A DNA stretch of 64,000 nucleotides. It comes from JAJRXR01 sp041987545. Lineage in GTDB: Bacteria > Planctomycetota > Phycisphaerae > Phycisphaerales > UBA1924. Below are positions 1-6,999 of this stretch, piece by piece (position 1 is the stretch's first letter; each line of letters starts with the position of its first letter). The position numbers were made by a program, and so were the translations under genes. Under the pieces are notes generated by a model, which ran no database searches, was not told the DNA's origin, and saw nothing but the letters and a program-made list of their open reading frames with translations. The stretch lies in the NCBI GenBank assembly GCA_041987545.1, contig JBHIWH010000003.1, positions 186,001 through 250,000 of the forward strand, given 5' to 3'.

Positions 1-239
1 GTGATCGAGGACTTGGCGAGGCGCTTGAGACGCGTCATCGCGGCGCGCGGGATCGGGATGTCGTCCAGCGCGACGCGGAGCTCCATCTTGGTCGAGCGCT
101 TGTTGACGTTCTGCCCGCCCGGGCCCGAGGCGCGCGAGGCGGTGAACCGGAGCGCCCCCGGGGCGACGCGCACACCGGGCGCGACGGGCTCGCCCGAATC
201 TCGGGGCGCGGGGTCCTGGCTGGGCTCGTCGGCGGGCAT
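1..239 (-). CDS. arfB: Peptide chain release factor-like protein (ArfB/YaeJ type), C-terminus outside window
   Basis: Reading from the ATG at 239 toward base 1 gives about 79 residues of an RF-1-type domain with the GGQ loop in context (SGPGGQNVNKRSTK). In the family the GGQ glutamine sits in the peptidyl-transferase centre and hydrolyses peptidyl-tRNA on stalled ribosomes. A short Pro/Asp-rich leader precedes the domain, and no codon-recognition domain precedes it, which fits ArfB rather than RF1 or RF2. The gene runs off the left edge, so the basic C-terminal tail that ArfB inserts into the mRNA channel cannot be checked. It is divergent from the HU gene. Confidence 0.85.
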   Translation of the reverse strand, partial: MPADEPSQDPAPRDSGEPVAPGVRVAPGALRFTASRASGPGGQNVNKRSTKMELRVALDDIPIPRAAMTRLKRLAKSSI

Positions 240-322
240 CGGGGAGGCGGATCCTGGCGGGGAGGAACGGGGGAAAACTCTCTGGATCACCCCGGGAGGG
301 GCTCGGCGGGGTTGTACGAGCG

Positions 323-351
323 TTGACCCAAGGGGGGCGCTCTGCGATACT
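323..351 (+). promoter_or_regulatory. Sigma70-type promoter of the HU gene
   Basis: TTGACC (323-328) and GATACT (346-351) are separated by 17 bases, matching the consensus at 5 and 4 of 6 positions. Transcription would start near 358, leaving a leader of roughly 190 bases before the HU start at 549. This is the only classical -35/-10 pair I found that is this good. The rest of the 240-548 gap holds nothing else I recognise. Confidence 0.6.
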
Positions 352-548
352 TCGGATCTCACCCGTGGGTCCTGTTGGGGGATTGTTCCACTCTCGACGG
401 TCGGGCGGGTGAGCGAAATCTGAGACGGCGCATTCCGGCGACCGGGGGGTGGCCGACGCCGGCTGGTCGGTCGCCGGGCGAGGGTGGACGCGCCCCCGCG
501 TGGCCTCGGGCCTTTGGCGGCGGCAAGAGTGGAGAGGCGCGCAGCCCT

Positions 549-938
549 ATGAAGACCATCACCAAGAAGGCTCTGATCGACCGCATCGCCGACGAGACCG
601 GGCAGAAGCGTGTCGATGTCAAGAAGACCGTCCAGCGCTTCCTGGACCTCGTCATCGACGAGCTGGGCGAGGGCAACCGCCTCGAGTTCCGCGACTTCGG
701 CGTCTTCGAGGTCCGCGAGCGCGCGGCCCGCACGGCCCAGAACCCCAAGACCCTCGAGCGGGTGAAGGTCCCCGCGCGGCACACGGCCAAGTTCAAGGTC
801 GGCCGCCGCATGAAGGACGCGCTCGAACGCCTCGACGAGGCCGCCGACTCTGCCGAGACCGTCGAGGTCACCGTCCCCCAGGGCGTCTCCAACGACTCGA
901 TCGCGTCGCGCAACGGCGCCCTCTCGGGCACGCGCTAA
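549..938 (+). CDS. HU/IHF-family DNA-binding protein
   Basis: This 129-residue protein starts MKTITKKALID and has a complete HU fold in residues 1-90: two helices, then the beta saddle (RLEFRDFGVFEVRERAAR), the proline-containing DNA arm (AQNPKT) and the closing helix. HU proteins bend and compact DNA as dimers. The tail of about 39 residues after the fold is longer than in classical 90-residue HU and begins acidic. The ATG at 549 follows a weak purine-rich stretch (GTGGAGAGG) and starts exactly at the HU fold; an in-frame extension upstream looks non-coding. HU versus IHF subunit cannot be settled by eye. Confidence 0.93.
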   Translation: MKTITKKALIDRIADETGQKRVDVKKTVQRFLDLVIDELGEGNRLEFRDFGVFEVRERAARTAQNPKTLERVKVPARHTAKFKVGRRMKDALERLDEAADSAETVEVTVPQGVSNDSIASRNGALSGTR

Positions 939-969
939 ACGCCCCCAGCGGTTCCTGCATCGGACAACG

Positions 970-988
970 CCCGCGTCAGCGACGCGGG
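970..988. terminator. Stem-loop between convergent HU and PilZ genes
   Basis: CCCGCGTC (970-977) and GACGCGGG (981-988) form a perfect 8-bp stem with the loop AGC. It lies just after the HU stop and overlaps the last codons of the opposing PilZ gene, a good place for a bidirectional terminator. There is no T tract on either side, so intrinsic termination is uncertain. Confidence 0.35.
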
Positions 989-1290
989 TGCGGGCGGTCG
1001 AACTCGACCGCCGCGGGCTGCGGGCGGACCTCGGCGCCCGCGGCGCGGACGACGCGGCCCGTGATCGTCCGGCCCGCCTCGATCAGCTCGGCCCCGTCCC
1101 ACGCGATGGCAAGCTCCACCGCCTCGCCCACGCGCAGGGGCGTGCCGGCCTCGACCAGAAGCAGGGCCCCCGAGTCGGAGACATCGACGGTCCCCGCCTC
1201 GACGTATCGGGAGGCGTCGGGGCGGAGGAGCTTGCACTCGACCTGGACGGGTGAGCGGTGGTGACGCCGCAGAGGGCGGTCGTTGCCCAT
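976..1290 (-). CDS. PilZ domain protein
   Basis: A 104-residue single-domain protein with the PilZ signature: RxxxR at residues 8-12 (RRHHR) and DxSxxG at residues 36-41 (DVSDSG), followed by the beta-barrel pattern of the family. PilZ domains bind cyclic di-GMP and usually tune motility, adhesion or polysaccharide output. Both motifs are intact, so c-di-GMP binding is plausible. It is convergent with HU and divergent from the glycosyltransferase that opens the glycan block, which makes a link to surface polysaccharide attractive, but that is inference from position. Confidence 0.82.
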   Translation of the reverse strand: MGNDRPLRRHHRSPVQVECKLLRPDASRYVEAGTVDVSDSGALLLVEAGTPLRVGEAVELAIAWDGAELIEAGRTITGRVVRAAGAEVRPQPAAVEFDRPHPRR

Positions 1291-1409
1291 GCTGGGCTCC
1301 AGCCGCGGGCGTGTGTGGGCGTCTGAGCCGGGCCGGCCCGCGCGGTCGTCGGCGAGGGGGACATCGGCCGGGTTCTTGCCCGACTCGTGCCGGATCGGCG
1401 GGATCGCCG

Positions 1410-2426
1410 ATGGTCCCGGGCATGGGAGCGGTTCCCGAGATCAGCGTGCTCGTGCCGACGCGGGGGCGACCGGGGATCCTGTCGCGCCTGATCGCGGCCC
1501 TGCGCGAGCAGCACGGGGCGCCGCCCTTCGAGGTCCTCGTCGGGATCGACGGCGCCGACGCGGGCGAGCGGGCGGCGGTCGATGAGGCCGCGGGCGGGCT
1601 CGAGGTCCGCGTCAGCGAGGGCGAGCAATCTGGGCCGGCGGTGGTCCGCAACCGCCTGATCGATCAGGCCCGGGCGCCGACGCTGCTGCTGCTCAACGAC
1701 GACGTCGTGCCCGACCCGGACCTGCTGGCCGTCCACGCGCGCGACCAGGCGGCGCTCGGCGGGCGCCCGGCGATGATCCTGGGCGACGCGCCGTTCGCCG
1801 TCGGGGATCGCGACCGGCTCTTCGACCGGCTCGTCCGGGAGACGTCGATGGTCTTCTTCTACGACCAGATGCCTGGCGCCCAAGATCCCGAGCGCGACTG
1901 GGGTTTCCGGCACGCGTGGACACTGAACCTCTCGCTGCCGACGCGCGTGCTCCGGGAGGTCGGCGGGTTCTGCGGGTCGCTGCCCGGGGCCGCGTTCGAG
2001 GACCTGGAGATGGCCTGGCGCGTGCGCGAGCGTTTCGGGGCGCCCGTGCTGTATCGCCCCGCGGCCCGCGTGGTCCATCATCACTGGTACGAGCCCGATG
2101 CGTACCTGGCCCGGGAGGAGATGCTGGGGCGGGACGCGTTGGCGCTGGCCGCGGCGAACCCGGAGTGCGCGCTCGAGACGTTCCGCCGCGACGTCGCGGT
2201 CGTCGAGGAGGTCGAGCGGTGCGCCCGGCTGGTCGAGGACGGGCGGGACCGGGCCGAGCTGCTCCGTCAGAGCTTCCGCTCTCTGGCCGACCGACCCGCC
2301 GACGCGGCGGGATCGGCCCTCGAGGTCCGCGAGTTCTACGAGAGGCACCTGCCCCTCAAGCGGTGGCACTGGGCGCGTGGCCTTCTGGCGGCGGCGTGCG
2401 AGGGCGGGGCTCAGTCGGCCGCGTAG
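1410..2426 (+). CDS. Family 2 glycosyltransferase
   Basis: A 338-residue GT-A enzyme. It opens with the nucleotide-sugar strand ISVLVPTRGRP, has an acidic metal/nucleotide motif at residues 96-98 (NDD) and a later ED pair (AFEDLEMAWR) in the position of the catalytic base. The family transfers a sugar from an NDP-sugar to a glycan or lipid acceptor. The ATG at 1410 is chosen because the GT-A fold starts a few residues later; 1422 is an alternative. Its last 16 bases overlap the end of the convergent GT4 gene. Donor and acceptor are unknown. Confidence 0.88.
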   Translation: MVPGMGAVPEISVLVPTRGRPGILSRLIAALREQHGAPPFEVLVGIDGADAGERAAVDEAAGGLEVRVSEGEQSGPAVVRNRLIDQARAPTLLLLNDDVVPDPDLLAVHARDQAALGGRPAMILGDAPFAVGDRDRLFDRLVRETSMVFFYDQMPGAQDPERDWGFRHAWTLNLSLPTRVLREVGGFCGSLPGAAFEDLEMAWRVRERFGAPVLYRPAARVVHHHWYEPDAYLAREEMLGRDALALAAANPECALETFRRDVAVVEEVERCARLVEDGRDRAELLRQSFRSLADRPADAAGSALEVREFYERHLPLKRWHWARGLLAAACEGGAQSAA

Positions 2427-3952
2427 AGCCGGTGGACCGTCAGGCCCTGGCGCTCGAACACGTCACGACGCGCCCAGATCGACTCCTCGTGCAGCCATGA
2501 ACTAATCACGACGTCGGTCGCGCCGGCGCTGCCGGCGGCGGACGGGTCCACGATGGGAAGGCCCAGCACCTCGCCCCCGAAGCGCTCGGGGTCGTCGTCG
2601 CAGACGCCCACGATCTGGTCGCCGGCGGCGGCGATGAAGTCGCGGAGGGCGCGGGTGTGCGCGCCGGCGCCGTGGATCAGGATCTTGCGACCGCCCAGGC
2701 CCTGGAGCGTCGCGGCCAGGCGGTCGCCCGCGTCGGCGGGGACGGCGCCCGAGCCGAGCCCGGGCGAGCTGAACGCGGGATCGGCGTCGTCGGGCCACGA
2801 CCGCGCCCGGGCGGAGGCCGCGGCCTCGATCAGGCGCTCGGCCCGCTCGCCCTGGGCCTCGAGCGAGAACATGGTCTTGACCCGCTCCCACGCCGCCCGG
2901 CCGATGTCGTGCGCGCCCGCGGCCAGCACGCGCCCGATCCCGTCGGCCAGCGCCGAGGCGAGCGCCGCGTCGTCGGTTGTTTCGTCGAAGTCGATCAGCT
3001 CGCCGGTCACGCCCGGCGTGACGACCTGCCCCGCGCCCGACTCGGTCCGCGTGATCACGGGCGCGCAGCCCCTGGCCATCGCCTCCAGCAGCGAGACGCT
3101 CATCCCCTCGCGCCGCGAGGCGAGCACGAAGATGTCCGCCTGGTCGAGGCGGCAGGCGATGCCCGAGGGCGCGACGCCCGGGACGACGCGGATGCTGTCG
3201 GTCTGCTCGGCCAGCGACTCGAGCCGCGAGAGCGCCGGCCCGTCGCCCACCATCACCAGGCGGTGCGCGATGCCCCGGCGGTCCAGCGCCCGGGACAGCT
3301 CGACCAGGGCGAGCACGCGCTTCTGCTCGTGCTCCAGGCGCCCGGTGTAGATCAGCCGCAGCGGGCGGCCCTCGATCGGCTTGCGTTGGGGGGGCTCGTC
3401 GGGGGCATCGACGCCGTTGGGGATCGCGATGGTGTCGGCGAGCCGCGCCGGGAAGCGGCGCGTCAGAAGATTGGCGATGTGGGCGCTCACGCCCGCGAGC
3501 TTGGCCGCGGCGGGCTCGTACCGCCCGACGACGGCGTTCTCGTACGCCGAGTCCAGGTGCTGCCAGGCGACGAGGCGGACGTTTTCGGGGATCTCACGCG
3601 TGAGCTGCGCGCACACGCCGAAACAGTCGCCGTGGCGCGTGGGGACGATGACACACGGGCGCCCGGCCTCGCGGGCGAGCGTCTGCGCCGCATCGCGGTA
3701 GTGGGGGACGAAGGGGGACAGGTCGCCCTCGGTCGAGCCGATCTCGGGCAGGCCCTCGGCCCGGAAGAGGCGGACGCCTTCCGGGACATCGCAATCGAAC
3801 TCCTCGTGGTCGGCCAGGCCGCCGTGGACCAGAACGCCCACGGGACGGCCCCGGGCGGCCAGGGCGCCGGCGAGGCGGAGGGCCCAGGTCGTCACGCCGG
3901 TGACGGTCAGGCCCTGGGGGAGCACGAGCAGCGCTGGGGCGTGGTCGGGCAC
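2411..3952 (-). CDS. GT4 glycosyltransferase with C-terminal Rossmann-like module
   Basis: This 513-residue protein has a GT-B glycosyltransferase in residues 1-380: glycine-rich N-terminal loop (PQGLTVTGVTT), donor-domain strand (RLIYTGRLEHEQKR) and the EX7E motif at E282-E290. A Pro/Gly/Asp-rich linker follows. Residues 422-513 are a separate Rossmann-like module with GAGAHTR, a DDD at the end of the second strand and LGLPIVDP. The same module ends the protein encoded at 6996-8954. Similar modules in sugar-modifying proteins bind a nucleotide or CoA; its role here is unknown. The start is GTG at 3952, as no in-frame ATG lies nearby. Confidence 0.87.
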   Translation of the reverse strand: MPDHAPALLVLPQGLTVTGVTTWALRLAGALAARGRPVGVLVHGGLADHEEFDCDVPEGVRLFRAEGLPEIGSTEGDLSPFVPHYRDAAQTLAREAGRPCVIVPTRHGDCFGVCAQLTREIPENVRLVAWQHLDSAYENAVVGRYEPAAAKLAGVSAHIANLLTRRFPARLADTIAIPNGVDAPDEPPQRKPIEGRPLRLIYTGRLEHEQKRVLALVELSRALDRRGIAHRLVMVGDGPALSRLESLAEQTDSIRVVPGVAPSGIACRLDQADIFVLASRREGMSVSLLEAMARGCAPVITRTESGAGQVVTPGVTGELIDFDETTDDAALASALADGIGRVLAAGAHDIGRAAWERVKTMFSLEAQGERAERLIEAAASARARSWPDDADPAFSSPGLGSGAVPADAGDRLAATLQGLGGRKILIHGAGAHTRALRDFIAAAGDQIVGVCDDDPERFGGEVLGLPIVDPSAAGSAGATDVVISSWLHEESIWARRDVFERQGLTVHRLYAAD

Positions 3953-3968
3953 GACGAGGGGTCCATCG

Positions 3969-3987
3969 GCGCCCCGCCGAGGGGCGC
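3969..3987. other. Intergenic stem-loop
   Basis: GCGCCCC (3969-3975) and GGGGCGC (3981-3987) pair perfectly around a 5-base loop, between the sulfotransferase stop and the GT4 start on the minus strand. No T tract follows. It may attenuate or stabilise the minus-strand transcript. Confidence 0.3.
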
Positions 3988-4030
3988 GTGAAAACGCCTC
4001 CTGTGTGTACGGGCGGGCGGCGGCGACGTT

Positions 4031-4945
4031 TCAGGGACGCCCGTGGGCGGCCGCGTGGGCCGCTCGCTCCAGACGGGCGCCCGCACGGGCGCAGAACGCC
4101 CCGTTCTGGGCGGGCGTGAGCCAGTTGGCCCAGTCGCCGGCGATGCCCTTGCGGAAGAAGTGGCCCCGGTCCTCGCGCCCCGGCTCGCGGCCGCCGCTGA
4201 GCGCCTCAAAGCTGGCCGCGTCCAGGCAGTGGCGGACGGCCCCCGCGTCGTCGTCGGCGCCGACCAGGCGGAGGACGCGGGCGAGCTGGCCCTCGGGGTC
4301 GGCGAGCAGCCCCTCGTAGCGGACCCGGATCGAGCGCTCGAAGAGCCCCTCGCCCTCGGCGCCCGCGTCCACGCACGCGGTCCACATCGAGGCCCAGAGT
4401 TCCAGGAAGTCGTCCGGGATCTGGCGGGCCTCGAGGCGATCGCGGAGGGCCGTCGCTTCGGCCTCACCGGCCCGGCGGATCGCGTTGGACGTTTGTTGGG
4501 CGAAGCCGGACACTGCAACGTCCCGCCCGTCACGCACAAGGTTGATGAAACACAGGCCCGGGTTGTACTCGTGCAGGCGGCGGACCGACTCGGCCTCGGT
4601 CCCGGCGAAGGGCGTCAGCTTCTCGCCCACGATCGGCTTGCCCGACTCTCGTGCCACGGACTCGCCGATCGTGTCCCACAGGTCGAACAGCAGGTCGCGG
4701 GCGAAGCCGTCGCGGGGCTCGGGCGCCGGGTGCAGGTAGCGGGCCAGGATCGAGACGTACTCCTCGAGCGAGACGTGGGGCGCCGAGTAGGCGTTGGCGT
4801 CGATCTTGAGGTACCGACCCGGGGCGCGGGTCTCGGCGCAGTGCAGCTGCGGGTGGGCGCACAGGAGGCGCTGCAGCCACGTCGTGCCCGACTTGGGGCA
4901 GGCGAAGACGACGAACTTCATCCGGGGCTCGCGGATCCGGGGCAT
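4031..4945 (-). CDS. Sulfotransferase (Sulfotransfer_1-like)
   Basis: A 304-residue PAPS-dependent sulfotransferase. The 5'-phosphosulfate loop is CPKSGTTWLQ at residues 16-25, and the 3'-phosphate site is the later LVRDGRDVAVSGF. The family moves sulfate from PAPS to hydroxyl or amino groups, here most likely of a glycan given the neighbours. Starts at 4945, 4921 and 4969 are all possible. I use 4945 because a TAGCCT hexamer on the minus strand (4962-4957) lies 11 bases upstream and the 4969 start would overlap the divergent gene. It is divergent from a second, different sulfotransferase. Confidence 0.85.
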   Translation of the reverse strand: MPRIREPRMKFVVFACPKSGTTWLQRLLCAHPQLHCAETRAPGRYLKIDANAYSAPHVSLEEYVSILARYLHPAPEPRDGFARDLLFDLWDTIGESVARESGKPIVGEKLTPFAGTEAESVRRLHEYNPGLCFINLVRDGRDVAVSGFAQQTSNAIRRAGEAEATALRDRLEARQIPDDFLELWASMWTACVDAGAEGEGLFERSIRVRYEGLLADPEGQLARVLRLVGADDDAGAVRHCLDAASFEALSGGREPGREDRGHFFRKGIAGDWANWLTPAQNGAFCARAGARLERAAHAAAHGRP

Positions 4946-4955
4946 GGCGGGCTGG

Positions 4956-4961
4956 TAGGCT
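4956..4961 (+). promoter_or_regulatory. -10 element TAGGCT, 6 bases before ATG 4968
   Basis: TAGGCT followed by ACCGGC and ATG predicts a leaderless transcript. The hexamer sits in the palindrome GTAGGCTAC (4955-4963), so the same bases offer TAGCCT to the divergent gene on the minus strand. No -35 is visible. Confidence 0.5.
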
Positions 4962-4967
4962 ACCGGC

Positions 4968-5720
4968 ATGGGGCACGGACCGCCCGTCTACGTCTTCCTG
5001 CACCTGCCCAAGACGGCCGGGACGTCGCTCGTCGAGACCGTCCGCGGGGCGCTGGAGCCGGGCGAGTTCCTCGACCTGTACGGCGTGCGCCGGACCTCGG
5101 CGCAGATCGCGGGCGACATCGCCGCCATGACCGAAGGGGCCCGCTCGCGGGTCCGGTTCGTCGCCGGGCACCAGGTCTGGTTCGGCATGCACGAGCTGCT
5201 CGGGCGCGAGGCGCGGTACGTCACGTTCCTGCGCCACCCCGTCGTCCGGGTGCTCAGCTGGTACAACCAGGTCGTCCGCAAGGCCTCCAACGGGTACCAC
5301 GACGAGGTGCTGGCGTGCAGCTCGGACTTCGGCGAGTTCCTCCGCAATCCGGCCTCGCCCCTTCGGGCAAACCACATGACGGTCATGCTCGCCCGCGACC
5401 ACGCCGACAATCGGCACAACCGCGACGAGTGTGAGCGGGTGGACGAGGGCGTGGTCTCGCGGGCCCTGGAGAATCTGCGGCGGTTTCACATGGTCGGGCT
5501 GCACGAGCGGTACGCGGCGGACAGCGCGGCCGTGCTCGCCGAGCTGGGGATCCCCGGCTCCGCGGGTGCCGTGAACCTGGCGCCGGGCTCCCAGAGCGCG
5601 TCGTACGCGGGGCTGGACCTGGCGACCGCGAGGCTCTGCCGCGAGCTGAACTGGGCGGACATGGACGTGTACGAGCAGGCGCTGCTGTGGCGGAACGCGG
5701 ACCGCTCGCTCGTCGCCTGA
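4968..5720 (+). CDS. Sulfotransferase family 2 protein
   Basis: A 250-residue protein with the Sulfotransfer_2 layout: P-loop-like HLPKTAGTSL at residues 12-21 for the PAPS 5' side and FLRHPVVRVLSWY for the 3'-phosphate site, followed by the N(H) helix that contacts substrate in carbohydrate sulfotransferases. Members sulfate sugars of glycosaminoglycans, LPS or exopolysaccharide. It is followed 16 bases later by a TylF-like methyltransferase on the same strand, so the two are probably co-transcribed. Together with the divergent sulfotransferase it points to a sulfated product, common in marine planctomycetes. Confidence 0.85.
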   Translation: MGHGPPVYVFLHLPKTAGTSLVETVRGALEPGEFLDLYGVRRTSAQIAGDIAAMTEGARSRVRFVAGHQVWFGMHELLGREARYVTFLRHPVVRVLSWYNQVVRKASNGYHDEVLACSSDFGEFLRNPASPLRANHMTVMLARDHADNRHNRDECERVDEGVVSRALENLRRFHMVGLHERYAADSAAVLAELGIPGSAGAVNLAPGSQSASYAGLDLATARLCRELNWADMDVYEQALLWRNADRSLVA

Positions 5721-5736
5721 GAGGGACGGACCACGG

Positions 5737-6411
5737 ATGGACATCCTCGAGCTGCTGACGTGCAACGAGCCGCGGACCCGGTTCGACGTGGAGCGGATGG
5801 CGTACCTGGAGGCGTGCCGCCAGAGCGCGGTCTTCTTCATGGAGCGGATGCCGCTGGCCCGGAACCTCGTCACGCGCGAGGGGCTGATCGATTTCTGCCT
5901 TGAGCACGCGGGCGTGGACGGGCTGACGATGGAGTTCGGCGTCGCGGGCGGGAACAGCCTGCGCCGGATCGCCGCCGCGACCGAGGGGCCGGTCTTCGGC
6001 TTCGACTCGTTCGAGGGCCTGCCCGAGGACTGGACGCACTTCCAGCGCGCCGGGCGGTACACGAGCGGGGGCAAGACACCGGACGGCCTTCCCGGGAACG
6101 CGGAGCTGGTGATCGGGCTGTTCTCCGACACGCTGCCGGGGTTCCTGGGCGAGCACGAGGGGCCCGTGCGCCTGGCGCACGTGGACTGCGACCTGTACTC
6201 GAGCGCGGCGTGCGTGCTGGGCCTGCTGGAGCCGCGGCTCGTGCCCGGGAGCGTGATCCTCTTCGACGAGTACTTCAACTACCCCGGCTGGCAGGCGCAC
6301 GAGCATCGGGCGTTCGAGGAGCTGGCGGTCCGCAGCCCGCTGGCGTTCGAGTACGCCGGGTTCGCGTCGGGCGGGCACTCGGTCGCGGTGTTCGTGCGCG
6401 CGGCGTCGTAG
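5737..6411 (+). CDS. TylF/macrocin-O-methyltransferase-like enzyme
   Basis: A 224-residue class I SAM methyltransferase of the TylF type. Visible motifs are the SAM loop MEFGVAGGNSLRRIA, the acidic strand end FGFDSFEGLPEDW typical of TylF, and the metal-binding pair HVDCDLYSS and LFDEYFNYPGW. TylF enzymes methylate sugar hydroxyls with the help of a divalent metal. The ATG at 5737 follows GAGGGACGG. It lies 16 bases after the sulfotransferase gene, so sugar methylation of the same glycan is the natural reading. The exact acceptor cannot be inferred. Confidence 0.86.
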   Translation: MDILELLTCNEPRTRFDVERMAYLEACRQSAVFFMERMPLARNLVTREGLIDFCLEHAGVDGLTMEFGVAGGNSLRRIAAATEGPVFGFDSFEGLPEDWTHFQRAGRYTSGGKTPDGLPGNAELVIGLFSDTLPGFLGEHEGPVRLAHVDCDLYSSAACVLGLLEPRLVPGSVILFDEYFNYPGWQAHEHRAFEELAVRSPLAFEYAGFASGGHSVAVFVRAAS

Positions 6412-6417
6412 GGCGTT

Positions 6418-6999
6418 CTAGTCCCGCGGCAGGCGCCACATGACCATGTCGCGCTCGGCGCGGCGGACGGTGTACTCGTCGGGGTTAAACAGCTCGGCCC
6501 ACCACTCGGGGCCTCGAACAGTCCGGTGCAGGTTGTCGCCGTGCTTGTCGGCGCTGCCCGCGGGGCGGCAGCTGACCGAGCAGAGCAGGACGCCGTCGGG
6601 CGCGAGCACCCGGAGCATCTCGTCCCGCAGGGCGACGACGTCGTCCTCGTCCAGGTGCTCGAGGACGTCGAAGCAGGTGACCAGGGCGAAGGCGTTCTCG
6701 TCGTGGGGGATCGCCGGGTGGGTCATCAGGCGGGCGCGGGCGCCGACGCGGTCCTGGGCGCGGCGGATGGCGACGTCGCTGACGTCCACGCCGTGCGCGT
6801 CCCGGTGGAACGGGTAGCCGGCGAGGAGTTCCACGACGAATCCGGCGCCGCACCCGACGTCCAGCGATCGGCCGCGGATCAGGCGGATGCGGTCGGCGTG
6901 CTCCCAGCACAGCCGCGCCCCGGGCGAGCCCTCGGCCAGGGCGTACAGGGGGTTGGACGCGTGGACGTCGTCGTACAGGTCGGCGTAATCGGTGCTCAT
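6418..6999 (-). CDS. Class I SAM-dependent methyltransferase
   Basis: A 193-residue Methyltransf_11-type protein. Motif I is LDVGCGAGFVVE, the acidic residue after strand 2 is in HGVDVSDVAI, and the post-motif strand is ALVTCFDVLEHLDEDD. The substrate is unknown. Its ATG (6999) overlaps the stop of the upstream glycosyltransferase-like gene by 4 bases (ATGA), so it is translationally coupled to the operon that starts near 11389 and reads down through 8951, 6996 and 6418. It ends 6 bases from the convergent TylF-like gene. Confidence 0.85.
   Translation of the reverse strand: MSTDYADLYDDVHASNPLYALAEGSPGARLCWEHADRIRLIRGRSLDVGCGAGFVVELLAGYPFHRDAHGVDVSDVAIRRAQDRVGARARLMTHPAIPHDENAFALVTCFDVLEHLDEDDVVALRDEMLRVLAPDGVLLCSVSCRPAGSADKHGDNLHRTVRGPEWWAELFNPDEYTVRRAERDMVMWRLPRD

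Noticed and set aside
1083..2369. A 428-codon open frame on - opposite the GT2 gene
   Set aside because: Same reasoning; the GT-A motifs on + are convincing.
5383..6378. A 331-codon open frame on - opposite the sulfotransferase and TylF genes
   Set aside because: Composition is biased (Arg, Pro, Ala), there are no motifs, and both opposing genes have clear family signatures.
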